Shown one piece after another: positions 8,536 to 17,491 of a stretch of DNA of 64,000 bases (positions are counted from its first letter, which is position 1; each line of letters opens with the position of its first letter). The notes beneath the pieces were generated by a model that saw nothing but the letters and a program-made list of their open reading frames with translations, made no database searches and had not been told where the DNA came from. The DNA is taken from NCBI GenBank assembly GCA_022821585.1, contig JAJEDI010000100.1:1-64000 (forward strand). Direction: 5' to 3'. The stretch is from Caldilineaceae bacterium. Lineage in GTDB: Bacteria; Chloroflexota; Anaerolineae; Caldilineales; Caldilineaceae. The position numbers and the translations under genes were made by a program.

Positions 8536-10254
8536 TTAGCGTTCGGCGACGTATACAATGTTCTCCAGACCGGTGACGAAGAATCCGGTCCGTGGCACCA
8601 ACGCATTCTTTATCCACGGTTTGATCAGGAAAACGCGGCGCTGGTCGAACAGAGGCACGTAGTGGAAGTCCTCGTTTATCGCATCCTCGGCCGCGTTGAT
8701 CGCCTCACAGTAGTTGGGACTGTTCGGCGTCAGGCCGTCCAGCTGCGCGACCAGCTCGTCGATGTGCGCATAGGCCTCGCGCTGCTCCACGCATTCGGGG
8801 CACTTGCTCTCGCAGATTTCGACGCCCTCAACGCCGCACATGACCGGCCCGTCTGACGGCCCGTACGACTTCAGGTACTCGATCGGATTGAGGTCGGAGT
8901 AACCGTCACTGACCCGGCCCAGATGGACAGTCTTTTCAAACTCGGCATCCCAAGCGCCCATCTGGTGTAAATTGACGTTGACACCCAATGTCTGGCTCCA
9001 CATCTGCTGGTAAAGTTGGGCAATCTTGGCCGGCAGAATGTCCTTTTGCCAGTAGCGCACGTTGATGGCCGGCAGATTTTCAGGTCCTCCGTACTTGGAG
9101 TCCGCCAGCTCCTGGACCGCCAGCTCAGGATCGTAGGTCCACGGTCGCTTCTCCTGATAGCAGTCGAAAGTCGGCGGCAAGACCTGGTACACGGGCAGCT
9201 GCGCCGGCGCATCGGCCAGTAGCGTCTCCACCACAAGATCGTAGTCGATCGCATGGATGAACGCCTTGCGCACGTTAATGTCGTCAAACGGCGGTTTGTT
9301 TGACTTGATCACCAGCACGTACCAGCCGCCGGTCGGATCCCAGAGCAGATCGTTCGCCGAAGGCGTGTTCTTGATCTGGTCCCACATGCCCGGATCCATG
9401 CCCATGAAGTCGAATTCGTCGTTGAGATAGGCCAGAACGCGGCTGCCGCGGTCCGCAATGTGCGGCGTGAACTCGATCTCGTCGATCTGCGGCGTCACAT
9501 CACCCCACCAGGTCGGGCTCCGCACCAGCAGAGCCGTGCCGGCCTCCGTATCATACTCCTGGTACATAAAGGGGCCCGCCCCGATCATCGTCTCCGGGAA
9601 AGCGGAAGGATCCGGGTTCTCCAGCACCGGCTCAGGCTTGAAGAGGAACATCGTCGGATGGTTCAGCCGGCTGAAGACCTGGGGCTTGGGGCGAGTAAAT
9701 TCAACGACCAGCGTATGGTCATCCGGTGCCTTGATGCCCGGAATGTCAGGGGCTACGCCCGGCTCCGCGTTTGCCCAGGCCTCGGCTTCACCGACTACGG
9801 CATTCATCATGAAGTGAGCGCCGCCCCAGCCGCACTGCAGCTCCGGTATGTAGCGGGCCTCCCAGGACCTTTTGATCTGGCCCGCAGTCACCGGCGTGCC
9901 GTCCGACCAGACCGCCCTCGGATCGATGTTGAAGGTCCAGGTCGAGAAGTCCTCGTTCGGCTCCCAACTGGCCGCCAGACCCGGTGCATAGTCCTGGCCG
10001 TCATCGGTGAAGTTTACGATCGGCCAGAATACAAGGCGCGTTGCCTGGGCTACGCCAAAGCCGCACGTACTCCCAAACCCGGCGTTCGGCTCGCCCATAA
10101 ACCGCATTCTCTGCACCTCCGCCGGCGTGTCATAGCTGGGCGGAGCTGCCATCGCCTCATCCGGCGCGTCCGCAGGCACACAACCCTGCAACATCAGCGC
10201 CAGCGAGAGCACAAACAGGAACAAATACGTCAAACTGCGTCTGTGTTTCTTCAT
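8536..10254 (-). CDS. Lipoprotein solute-binding protein, peptide family (SBP_bac_5)
   Basis: The 572-residue protein starts at ATG 10254, with AAGGAG 9 bases upstream. The track of positive residues, hydrophobic core and lipobox LQGC (22-25) mark a Sec-exported lipoprotein. The body carries the family's LAASWEPNEDFSTWTFNIDP segment and VWSDGTPVTAGQIKRSWEA. It also has VRKAFIHAIDYDLVVETLL and a C-terminal YVPLFDQRR. It captures the ligand for the DppB/DppC permease encoded next. Many members bind oligosaccharides rather than peptides, and the GH32-like partner points that way here. Confidence 0.92.
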   Translation of the reverse strand: MKKHRRSLTYLFLFVLSLALMLQGCVPADAPDEAMAAPPSYDTPAEVQRMRFMGEPNAGFGSTCGFGVAQATRLVFWPIVNFTDDGQDYAPGLAASWEPNEDFSTWTFNIDPRAVWSDGTPVTAGQIKRSWEARYIPELQCGWGGAHFMMNAVVGEAEAWANAEPGVAPDIPGIKAPDDHTLVVEFTRPKPQVFSRLNHPTMFLFKPEPVLENPDPSAFPETMIGAGPFMYQEYDTEAGTALLVRSPTWWGDVTPQIDEIEFTPHIADRGSRVLAYLNDEFDFMGMDPGMWDQIKNTPSANDLLWDPTGGWYVLVIKSNKPPFDDINVRKAFIHAIDYDLVVETLLADAPAQLPVYQVLPPTFDCYQEKRPWTYDPELAVQELADSKYGGPENLPAINVRYWQKDILPAKIAQLYQQMWSQTLGVNVNLHQMGAWDAEFEKTVHLGRVSDGYSDLNPIEYLKSYGPSDGPVMCGVEGVEICESKCPECVEQREAYAHIDELVAQLDGLTPNSPNYCEAINAAEDAINEDFHYVPLFDQRRVFLIKPWIKNALVPRTGFFVTGLENIVYVAER

Positions 10255-10680
10255 CGTGCGTTCTCCTTGAGTGTTTTGATTAGGCACTTTCCCGGGGCAC
10301 ACAATATGAAATCTGCACAGTAAACGAATGCTCCGTCAATCAATTGGTATTGTCTGTACGTCACCCCCTCAGTGAATTCGATATCCGCTTCCGAAGTATA
10401 GTCGCTAAGCCCTGCGACTGAGTGCGATTCTTGCCCTCATTATGAATCTTCCCGACAACTTGCAATCCCGGACGAAGTCCACTCCAACTGGAGCTGGCGG
10501 CGGGCAAATTATAGCATATTATCTGGCCGAAGTCAGGCGCGTTTTTTGGTCCCCGGACTATAGTTGATTTCGTTGTGATTTTCGTTGCGGGGTAAGGGGC
10601 TTGACAGGATGAGTCCTGGAGATGCTTTCAATATCGCGCCTCTCTCATCCGGTTAAAGTGCTCCGTTCCTGCTCCCTCCG
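10255..10680. other. Intergenic leader region with minus-strand promoter
   Basis: The region holds a promoter at 10508-10536 for the gene starting at 10254, leaving a leader of about 250 bases. No recognised riboswitch could be assigned by eye. The side towards 10680 (3' end of the PhyH gene) shows no clear terminator. Confidence 0.5.
10508..10536 (-). promoter_or_regulatory. Sigma-70-type promoter of the 10254-2749 importer operon
   Basis: On the minus strand CTGACT (-35, 10531-10536) and TATAAT (-10, 10508-10513) are separated by 17 bases. The -10 matches the consensus fully and the -35 matches at four of six positions. Confidence 0.65.
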
Positions 10681-11478
10681 TCACTTGAATCCCAACTCCA
10701 CCAGCTTGTCCACCATGCCCTGGATGCGCGGACTGTCGCTGTACAAAAAAGCATCTTCGTACACCCGTGCCGACTGCGTATACTGCATGTTCTTCACGTG
10801 CTCCAGGTTTCCCTGGTAGACCCGCTTCAGAAACTCGATGTCCTTTTCTCTCGAAGGCTGCGCGCCGAAATTCATCGTGAACATGCGCCGCCCCGTCCTG
10901 CCGCCGAACGCTGAATGCCACAGATTCTGGTTAAAGAAGACCACGTCGCCCGGCTCGGATTCGAGCGGAAAGCAAGGAAGGTCGCGACCGGCCGCGCCAA
11001 ACGCCGTCTCGTCCGGACTGTGCCGCTGCTGCCTGAGCGGGTCGAGCGCGGCGTGCAGCGGCAGCTGGTGCGATCCGGGAATCACCCGCAGGCAGCCCGT
11101 ATCCTCTGTCACCGCATCCAGGTAAAGGGCGACCTTGATGCGCCCGTAGTCTAGAACCGAGCCGTCCGGATGCCAGCCGGTGTCGCCAACATAGAGGTTA
11201 CCGTCCGACCCGATCCACACGAATCCGGGTCCGAGCAGCTGTTCGAGCGGCCCGTAGATGCGATCATCTTCCACCAGCGCGCTCAGCAGCGGCCTCTTCT
11301 CGATGAAGCCCAGCACGGCCTGCCGTTTTTCCCCGTCGAACGGCTTGCCCTGCCGGTCGTCTGTCAGCACTTCATCGAACGCGTCGCTGATATCCTCCAT
11401 CTCGCTCGCCGGGAAACACTGTCGCCGGACGACAAAGCCGAATGTCTCAAAATGGGCGATCTGTTCCGCAGTTAACAT
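10681..11478 (-). CDS. Phytanoyl-CoA dioxygenase family protein (Fe(II)/2-oxoglutarate oxygenase)
   Basis: This 265-residue protein from ATG 11478 begins MLTAEQIAHFETFGFVVRR, the usual PhyH opening. The iron ligands are visible as HPD (His103, Asp105) and a distal His in NQNLWHSAFGG. The downstream Arg-rich strand (GRRMFTMNFG) probably binds 2-oxoglutarate. SGSH-type sequence VIPGSHQLP is also typical. Such enzymes hydroxylate small organic substrates, and the substrate cannot be told from sequence. It is the last gene of the operon starting with the SBP at 17140. The frame to 11529 is longer, but the chosen start fits the family. Confidence 0.88.
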   Translation of the reverse strand: MLTAEQIAHFETFGFVVRRQCFPASEMEDISDAFDEVLTDDRQGKPFDGEKRQAVLGFIEKRPLLSALVEDDRIYGPLEQLLGPGFVWIGSDGNLYVGDTGWHPDGSVLDYGRIKVALYLDAVTEDTGCLRVIPGSHQLPLHAALDPLRQQRHSPDETAFGAAGRDLPCFPLESEPGDVVFFNQNLWHSAFGGRTGRRMFTMNFGAQPSREKDIEFLKRVYQGNLEHVKNMQYTQSARVYEDAFLYSDSPRIQGMVDKLVELGFK

Positions 11479-11608
11479 CTGGTGCCATTCCTTCCTGCTG
11501 CGCGGCAGCGTCTTTTCCTTGCATCGCAATCGAACGCGAGCAATGTCTGTGCTTCAAGCCGGAGCAATCCTCTTGCAGGATCCCGGTCAATGCGAAGGTC
11601 AACTAATT

Positions 11609-12697
11609 TCAAAGCAGACCGAACATGCGCGCAGCATTGCCGCCGAGAATCAGCGCCTTTTCTTCTTCCGAAAGAAACGCACAATGCACACGGATGTAGT
11701 CGATCGCCTGCTTGTAAGTACACCAGGAGCCGGAGCAATACGGCATGTCCGTCCCCCACATCAGTTTGTGAACGCCGATCTCTTCGCGCAGTTCCCTGAT
11801 CTTTTCCTGCGCGCCGGGGAACGGGTACTCCGGCCAGAACGCACAGAATAGCACCTCGACGTGCATGTTCGGCCGCTTGAGCAGCGTCATCAGCGCATCG
11901 GGAATCTCATAACGCTCTTCGCCGCGACGCATGCTAAATGTATCGATGCCATGCGTGAGCAAGGCAGGTATTTCGGGATGTGCCTCAGCCCAGCGGTCGA
12001 GTTCCGCCACGTGTTCCATGAACCCGCCAAGACGGTCGCGCTGACGGCTGTGCAAATACCACCACACGGGGATACCCAGCTCCCGCACCTTCTCCCACAG
12101 CGGTTCGAACTTGGCGTCGTCCAGGTGGTCGGCGTAATTGCTCAGCGCAAACGGCTCGACGCTGAAATAGAGACCCATGAGACCGTGTTCGCACACAGCC
12201 TGCTCCAGCCGTTCATGTTCCGCCGGGCTGTCCGCCTCCCATTCCCGCACCTGCGCCAGCCCAATGAAGCGGTTGGGAAAGCGCCGCATCTGCTCGCCAT
12301 AATACTCGTTCAACGCACCGTAGATGTGGTCGTGCTGCAGAACACCCATGTCCACGCCCACTAGATCCATCTCCCCGATCATGCGCTCGGGCGGCGCCTC
12401 ACAGTTAATCAGGCTTGGCGGGTACGCTTGCGTATAGTAATCGACGCCGTCAACGGTGATCTCCGCGCGGCCGAAGTCGGCCATGCGAAAACTGACCTCC
12501 GGCATCTCGTTGATGTCGTCCGAGTCCCACTGCAGGAACGGCTCGGGCACCGGCTCGTCATCGGCTTTGCGGCGGAAGCGGCTACTGTCGCGCATATGAC
12601 ACTGCCAGAACTTCATCCGCAGCGGCTGCAGCGGGTCATCCTCAACGGTTGCTCTGCCGAGCGGCGGAAAGATGTGAAAATGCGCGTCGATGATCAC
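11609..12697 (-). CDS. Amidohydrolase-family (PF04909-type) metal-dependent hydrolase
   Basis: The 362-residue protein starts MIIDAHFHIF with the HxH metal motif (His6, His8). Later come a His in LLTHGIDTF and the Asp in LMWGTDMPYCSG, as expected for a TIM-barrel amidohydrolase or decarboxylase of the ACMSD-like branch. Possible roles are lactone hydrolysis (as in LigI or fuconolactonase relatives) or decarboxylation. It sits between the MalG permease and the PhyH dioxygenase, suggesting that the three process one imported compound. Confidence 0.85.
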   Translation of the reverse strand: MIIDAHFHIFPPLGRATVEDDPLQPLRMKFWQCHMRDSSRFRRKADDEPVPEPFLQWDSDDINEMPEVSFRMADFGRAEITVDGVDYYTQAYPPSLINCEAPPERMIGEMDLVGVDMGVLQHDHIYGALNEYYGEQMRRFPNRFIGLAQVREWEADSPAEHERLEQAVCEHGLMGLYFSVEPFALSNYADHLDDAKFEPLWEKVRELGIPVWWYLHSRQRDRLGGFMEHVAELDRWAEAHPEIPALLTHGIDTFSMRRGEERYEIPDALMTLLKRPNMHVEVLFCAFWPEYPFPGAQEKIRELREEIGVHKLMWGTDMPYCSGSWCTYKQAIDYIRVHCAFLSEEEKALILGGNAARMFGLL

Positions 12698-12745
12698 GGT
12701 TGTTTTCCCTATCCTGGTCTCTTGGAAGGTTCGGGCCGAAAATCG

Positions 12746-13672
12746 CTAACCCTTCATTCCGCTCACGACCACACCCTGGATGAAGTGCCGCTGCGCAAAG
12801 AAGAAGACCATGACGGGCGGTAAGGCGATCAGCGTTGAAACGGCCATGATCGCCACCCACGGGACGTAGTGCATCGATCCCGCGCCGTGCGCAGTCTGTA
12901 CCCAGGTCGTCAGGGCGACGGCCAATGGCTGTGTCTCGAAACGGTTCAGATAGATGAGCGGCTCAAAAAAGGAGTTCCACTGGCTCATAAAAGTAAAGAT
13001 TGCCATTGTGCCCAGCGCCGGCTTCGACAGTGGCAGGATGATGCGCCAGAAAACCGAAAGCGTGCCGCAACCATCAATGCGAGCCGCATCATCGTAGTCC
13101 AGTGGAATCGTCAGAAAGAACTGCCGCAGCAGAAAAATGTAGAAGGCGCCGCCCCCAAAGAAACTGGGCACAATTAGCGGCTTGAACGAGTCCAGCCACT
13201 TCAGTTCCCGAAACAGTAGATACTGTGGGATCAGCGTCACGTGCGAGGGAATCATCATCGTGCTCAGCACCAGGATGAAGAGCGCGGTGCGCCCGGGAAA
13301 GCGCACACGCGCAAAACCGTAGGCAACCAGGCTCGCGCTCAGCACCGTCCCCACCATCACCCACACAACGATGATCATCGTGTTGATGGTGGAACGAACG
13401 AAGGGGAATTCGGTCAGCCCCATTACGTAGTTGCTCCACTGGACCGGATTGGGGATGAAACTTGGCGGGATAGCGAAGGCGTCGGTCTCGGTCTTCAGCG
13501 AACTGGAGACCAGCCAGATAAAGGGGACAGCCAGCATAAAGCCGACTGCGAGCAACAATAGGTATATCAAGGCCTGACCGGCAACCTGTTTTCCGCTCGC
13601 GCTCTGCAACCAGCCGGAGCTCCAACCGCCGGTCTGTCCATTCTCCGAGTCTACTCGCGCCTTTATGGTCAT
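12746..13672 (-). CDS. Sugar ABC importer permease (MalG type)
   Basis: This 308-residue permease has about six membrane segments. The EAA loop reads YDDAARIDGCGTLSVFWRI and the C-terminus ends VVSGMKG, as in MalG/UgpE. It is encoded about 100 bases downstream of its MalF partner. The operon has no MalK-type ATPase. Confidence 0.93.
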   Translation of the reverse strand: MTIKARVDSENGQTGGWSSGWLQSASGKQVAGQALIYLLLLAVGFMLAVPFIWLVSSSLKTETDAFAIPPSFIPNPVQWSNYVMGLTEFPFVRSTINTMIIVVWVMVGTVLSASLVAYGFARVRFPGRTALFILVLSTMMIPSHVTLIPQYLLFRELKWLDSFKPLIVPSFFGGGAFYIFLLRQFFLTIPLDYDDAARIDGCGTLSVFWRIILPLSKPALGTMAIFTFMSQWNSFFEPLIYLNRFETQPLAVALTTWVQTAHGAGSMHYVPWVAIMAVSTLIALPPVMVFFFAQRHFIQGVVVSGMKG

Positions 13673-13768
13673 TGTCGTCGCGCCCTAACCATTTATAAGC
13701 CCCAAACTATCGGCCTCAAGATCTTCAAAGTCGTCGCCGGCCAGCGCCGGACCACTGAGAAAAAGAGA

Positions 13769-14704
13769 CTATTTTACCGCCCCTTCGTAGTAAACATACC
13801 GTCCCGAAACGCGCAGAGAAATGAGTGTCAGCACAAAAATAATAGCGAAAAGAACCCAGGCCAGGCCGGCCGCATAACCCATCTTGAGGTAGTTCCAGGC
13901 ATTCTGATAGAGATAGAGAATGTAGAACAGCGAAGCGTCGGCCGGGCCGCCAGCGGTAATGACGTAGGCGCCAGTGAACACCTGGAATGTGCCGATCATG
14001 CCGGTAAGAAAGGTGAAGAAGATGACGGGGGAGGTCATGGGCAGGGTGACGTTTCGGAACTTGGCCCACGCGCCGGCCCCGTCCAGCATCGCCGCTTCGT
14101 AAAGTACGGTCGGTACCCCTTGCAAGCCGGCCAAATAGAGGATCATGTTGCCCCCCAACCCCCACAGACTCATGATGATGAAGCTGGGAATCACCCACTC
14201 ACGCGAAGCAAACCATTGCGGCCCTTCGATGTCAATGCTGGCCAGAAAGTTGTTGACCAGACCGATCTCCGGGTTGAGAATCCAGGCGAATAGATAAGAA
14301 GAGGCAATAGCCGGCGTAACCACCGGCAGGTAGAATACAGTGCGAAAGAAGCCAACCCCCTTTACCGCCTGGTTGAGCAGCAGCGCCAGCAAATAGCCGC
14401 CAACTGTGCCCAGCGGGACCAGGAGGACCGTGTAGATCACCGTCACCTTGAGCGACTGCCAGAACAAGGGATCGCCGCTCACCATCTTTGTGTAGTTGTC
14501 CAGGCCGATAAAGCGGGGCGGATCGAGGATCGTGTAGCGGCTGAAGGAGAGTACGAAGGAGGCGATAATGGGGAAAGCAGTGAAAATGATGAAGCCCAAA
14601 ACCCAGGGTGCGATGCAGATGTAGCCGTCAATCGCCTCGCGCAGGCGCAGTCGGGACATCCGTCTTCTGCGTCCGTTGCTGGCGGCCGGCGTGGCTACGC
14701 TCAC
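13769..14704 (-). CDS. Sugar ABC importer permease (MalF type)
   Basis: This 311-residue permease has a basic cytoplasmic start (SNGRRRRMSRLRLREA), then six membrane segments and the EAA loop LYEAAMLDGAGAWAKFRNV. The GTG at 14704 is chosen because GGAGG lies 7 bases upstream and it overlaps the TGA of the epimerase gene (GTGA), a common coupling arrangement. An ATG at 14722 is the alternative. A longer frame to 14746 is unlikely. Confidence 0.9.
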   Translation of the reverse strand: MSVATPAASNGRRRRMSRLRLREAIDGYICIAPWVLGFIIFTAFPIIASFVLSFSRYTILDPPRFIGLDNYTKMVSGDPLFWQSLKVTVIYTVLLVPLGTVGGYLLALLLNQAVKGVGFFRTVFYLPVVTPAIASSYLFAWILNPEIGLVNNFLASIDIEGPQWFASREWVIPSFIIMSLWGLGGNMILYLAGLQGVPTVLYEAAMLDGAGAWAKFRNVTLPMTSPVIFFTFLTGMIGTFQVFTGAYVITAGGPADASLFYILYLYQNAWNYLKMGYAAGLAWVLFAIIFVLTLISLRVSGRYVYYEGAVK

Positions 14705-15624
14705 GGCTGCGCCTCCATCCATTCCCGAAACTCGCTCTCCCGCCAAGTGTAACGGGGCTCGTATCCCAGCAGCTTGCGCGCCTTCGCCGTCGAGACAAAG
14801 CTGTCAAAGCCGGTCAGCGGGCGCCGCATGGGCACATCGCCATAGTGTCGGGCGGCCAGGGTCGGTGTCTCCTCCAGCGAGCAGGTGTCCTCCCCGTTTA
14901 TTAGGAAGACCTCATGTCCAATCGCTTCGTTCTCCACAGCCAACCTGAACGCACGTGCCGCATCGCGCGCGTCGGTGACAGTCCACAGGTTGGAGCGGCC
15001 CAGGTCGGAATCGACAATGTAGCGGCGGTATCCCTCCCACTGCTCCTCCACAGTGCGGTCCCGGCTCCAACCCGACCGCACCGCAACGGCCGCCCCGGCC
15101 CTGTCCAGATACCAATTGTGATTGATGCGCAAGCTGATGGTCTGAATGCCGTAGTCCTCAGTGTAGCGTTTACACGTGATCTCGTTGATCAGCTTGCTGA
15201 TCCCGTATTCGTTGCGCGGCTCGGCCGGGTGTTCCTCGTCGACGGGGAAGTAGCGCGGCCGCGTGTCGCTCCGTCTGTAGTCCGTGTTCATCGCCTCCTT
15301 GGAGGATCCAAAAATGACCTTCCGTGCGCCCGCGCCCACCGCGGCCTCCAGAACGGTATAGGTGCCCCTGTCGTTGACATACATCAGGCGTTCCGGCGTC
15401 GTGATCCCTGGCCCCGGAACCGCCGCCAAATGGACGATGGCCTCGTGATCCCCAGATGCTTCCCGCATCCGTTCCAAATCGGTGATGTCACCGTCGATAT
15501 GCCGCACCGGCTCGACGAACGGGGCGGTTTGGCTGTAGTTTGACACCGTGTGGCCAGCCGCCAGGAGTTCACATAGCACGTACCCTCCGATTTTGCCGCT
15601 GCCGCCGGTAACCAGAACATTCAT
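14701..15624 (-). CDS. NAD-dependent epimerase/dehydratase (extended SDR)
   Basis: The 307-residue protein begins MNVLVTGGSGKIGGYVL, a Rossmann GxxGxxG motif, and has the catalytic Tyr140-x3-Lys144 in NEYGISK with a serine in FGSSKEA. Length and motifs fit a UDP-glucose-4-epimerase-like or uronate-dehydrogenase-like enzyme acting on sugars. It lies between an SBP gene and its permeases, overlapping the MalF start by 4 bases. Confidence 0.88.
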   Translation of the reverse strand: MNVLVTGGSGKIGGYVLCELLAAGHTVSNYSQTAPFVEPVRHIDGDITDLERMREASGDHEAIVHLAAVPGPGITTPERLMYVNDRGTYTVLEAAVGAGARKVIFGSSKEAMNTDYRRSDTRPRYFPVDEEHPAEPRNEYGISKLINEITCKRYTEDYGIQTISLRINHNWYLDRAGAAVAVRSGWSRDRTVEEQWEGYRRYIVDSDLGRSNLWTVTDARDAARAFRLAVENEAIGHEVFLINGEDTCSLEETPTLAARHYGDVPMRRPLTGFDSFVSTAKARKLLGYEPRYTWRESEFREWMEAQP

Positions 15625-15690
15625 CTGAAGTTTAGGCCGCCCGCGTCCAGTGCATGCGCATCCAGCGCGCGCGGTCAGAGAGGGGTGTGT

Positions 15691-15719
15691 CCGGTGGCCG
15701 GCGACTCGCCGGCCACCGG
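15691..15719 (-). promoter_or_regulatory. Intercistronic hairpin after SBP gene
   Basis: CCGGTGGCCGGCGA (15691-15704) and TCGCCGGCCACCGG (15706-15719) form a near-perfect 29-base palindrome. It folds as a 13-bp stem with a 3-base loop. It has no T-tract and lies between the SBP stop (15743) and the epimerase start (15624). Confidence 0.85.
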
Positions 15720-15742
15720 GAAGCAGTCAATGCCGCCTGTGG

Positions 15743-17140
15743 CTATCCCTCTGCCAGGGCCGCGTCGATCTCTACCTTGGCGTCTGACATGGCCTGCTGC
15801 ATCGACTTCTCGCCCAGGAAGACCTTGTCATATTCGCGCCGCACCGTATCGGAGAAGAACCTTGCCTTCCGCCCGTACCATCTGGGCATCCAGAGCACGT
15901 TCTCCGCGGCCGATGGATGCGTGGTAAAGCGCTCGTCCCGGCTCAGGAAGACCTCGTAGAAGCGCCGCATCCATCCTTCCGGCAGAGCGGGTAGTTTATC
16001 GATAGCCTTCCGCATATCGTACCCGGTGAGATTGATATTGGGCGTAATCCAGTCGCTGATCGCTTCACTGGTAGTGGCCCAGATGGCGAATGTGGCGGAC
16101 GCGTCCGTATTCTCGCTCCCACTCCACACGCCCCAGGAGTTCGTGCCCATCATCTGGACGCGGTGCTCCCGCCACGGAACCGGCATGAACAAGAGTCCGA
16201 ACGCCTCCTGGTTCACACGCTGATCTCCAACGCCCGGGTGTCTGATTGAACAGAAAGCTTTGCCCGAATTAAACAGTCCGCCCTGAACTGCTTGCGCCTC
16301 GGCTGGCGTCGGTGCAACCTTGTCCACCAGCGTCAGATCGATGTAGTCCTGCAACGCTTGTACCGACTCCTCCGAGTCGATCAACGCCTCGGTCTCATTG
16401 TAACCCCACAGGTCGTCCAATGCCTGGGCGCCGTTGCTATACATGAAATAGAGCGAAGTGGCGCCAAATCGCGCCGTGCTGTTGGCAAGTCCCCACTGTT
16501 CCACTTCACCATCAGAGTTGACCTTCGTCGTCGCCTGCAGCAACTCGACCAGATCGGCCCAGCGCCATTCGTCGTAGTTCGCAGCCGGTCCGTCGTCGCC
16601 CCAATCGGGCAGATCAATTCCCTCCTGCTCGGCCAGCGTTCTGTTCACCACCAACTGCCAGTTAGGGCAGTAGACCTGGGAGAGGGAGTAGATCTTCCCA
16701 TCATTTCCGCACTGCATCCACGGATCCGCGTCCCATTTGCTGTTGTCCACGCCGTGCGCGTCCAGGGAGTCATCTAGTGGCAGAAGCACCTTGAACCATT
16801 CTCCCTGCCAGTAGCTGTCGACCATGACGACATCTGGCGCCACACCGCCCACCATCTGCGTCAGCAGCTTGGTCGAGTATTCGCCCCACGGCGTCGACTC
16901 GCTGATTGCAGTGATCTCTGGGTGCGCCTCGCCTATACCGTCACGAATCGGATCCCAGAAACCTCCATGCCAGTGGCTGAAACGAATTTCGACCGTCTCC
17001 ATCGATGGAGCCGCAGCCTCCTCCTCCGCCATTTCCGCTGCCGGCACAGCCGGTTGACAAGCTGCTGCTACAATGCCTGCAGATCCGGCTGCCGAAGCCC
17101 ACAGAAAATCCCGCCGGCTCATTCTTCGCTTTGCTGTCAT
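15743..17140 (-). CDS. Tat-exported lipoprotein sugar-binding protein (SBP_bac_1)
   Basis: This 465-residue protein has a twin-arginine signal (MSRRDFLWASAAG) followed by a lipobox-like AAACQP and an Ala/Glu-rich linker. The mature part has typical sugar-SBP segments such as RFSHWHGGFWDPIRDGI and STKLLTQMVGGVAPDVVMVD. It delivers ligand to the MalF/MalG pair encoded two genes later. It belongs with the epimerase, amidohydrolase and PhyH genes. Confidence 0.92.
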   Translation of the reverse strand: MTAKRRMSRRDFLWASAAGSAGIVAAACQPAVPAAEMAEEEAAAPSMETVEIRFSHWHGGFWDPIRDGIGEAHPEITAISESTPWGEYSTKLLTQMVGGVAPDVVMVDSYWQGEWFKVLLPLDDSLDAHGVDNSKWDADPWMQCGNDGKIYSLSQVYCPNWQLVVNRTLAEQEGIDLPDWGDDGPAANYDEWRWADLVELLQATTKVNSDGEVEQWGLANSTARFGATSLYFMYSNGAQALDDLWGYNETEALIDSEESVQALQDYIDLTLVDKVAPTPAEAQAVQGGLFNSGKAFCSIRHPGVGDQRVNQEAFGLLFMPVPWREHRVQMMGTNSWGVWSGSENTDASATFAIWATTSEAISDWITPNINLTGYDMRKAIDKLPALPEGWMRRFYEVFLSRDERFTTHPSAAENVLWMPRWYGRKARFFSDTVRREYDKVFLGEKSMQQAMSDAKVEIDAALAEG

Positions 17141-17491
17141 CGACTTTCTCCTTTGTTGGAAAACTGCGATTTCTTCACTCGCTTGTCTTTGCAGCAGCCC
17201 GACGTCAGGCTACCTCCATGGATCACCGCCGTTCAAGCCTCGCAACTACCTTCTAGGATTGAACTCTCCGACGATGCAAAACATGTCTCGAAAACAGGAC
17301 CGGGAAGCGTCATAAACTGATCCGACCGTCCCCGAGGTGGGCACAAGCATCCTGTGCCTGGGGTCAATCTGGCCCCTTGCAAAAGATAGATTTTCTATTG
17401 GTTATAGTACGCTACCCTCGTCATCCACCTATTAGGCGTCGGGAGGATGACCTGTTTCCACAAGCATCCTCACTCAATTGATCCGACAGTC
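17141..17491. other. Intergenic region with swapped short direct repeats
   Basis: Two short sequences each occur twice here in opposite order: TGATCCGACCGTCC (17318) then CACAAGCATCC (17342), and CACAAGCATCC (17459) then TGATCCGACAGTCC (17479). A small hairpin GGCACA/TGTGCC lies at 17340-17358. A possible minus-strand -10 (TATAAC) lies between the repeats, but no convincing -35 was found. This is the expected promoter region of the operon starting at 17140. Confidence 0.5.

Noticed and set aside
8536-10254. Naming the importer as a dipeptide transporter (dppA-dppF)
   Set aside because: The family also binds oligosaccharides and nickel; a GH32-like gene inside the operon argues against assuming peptides.
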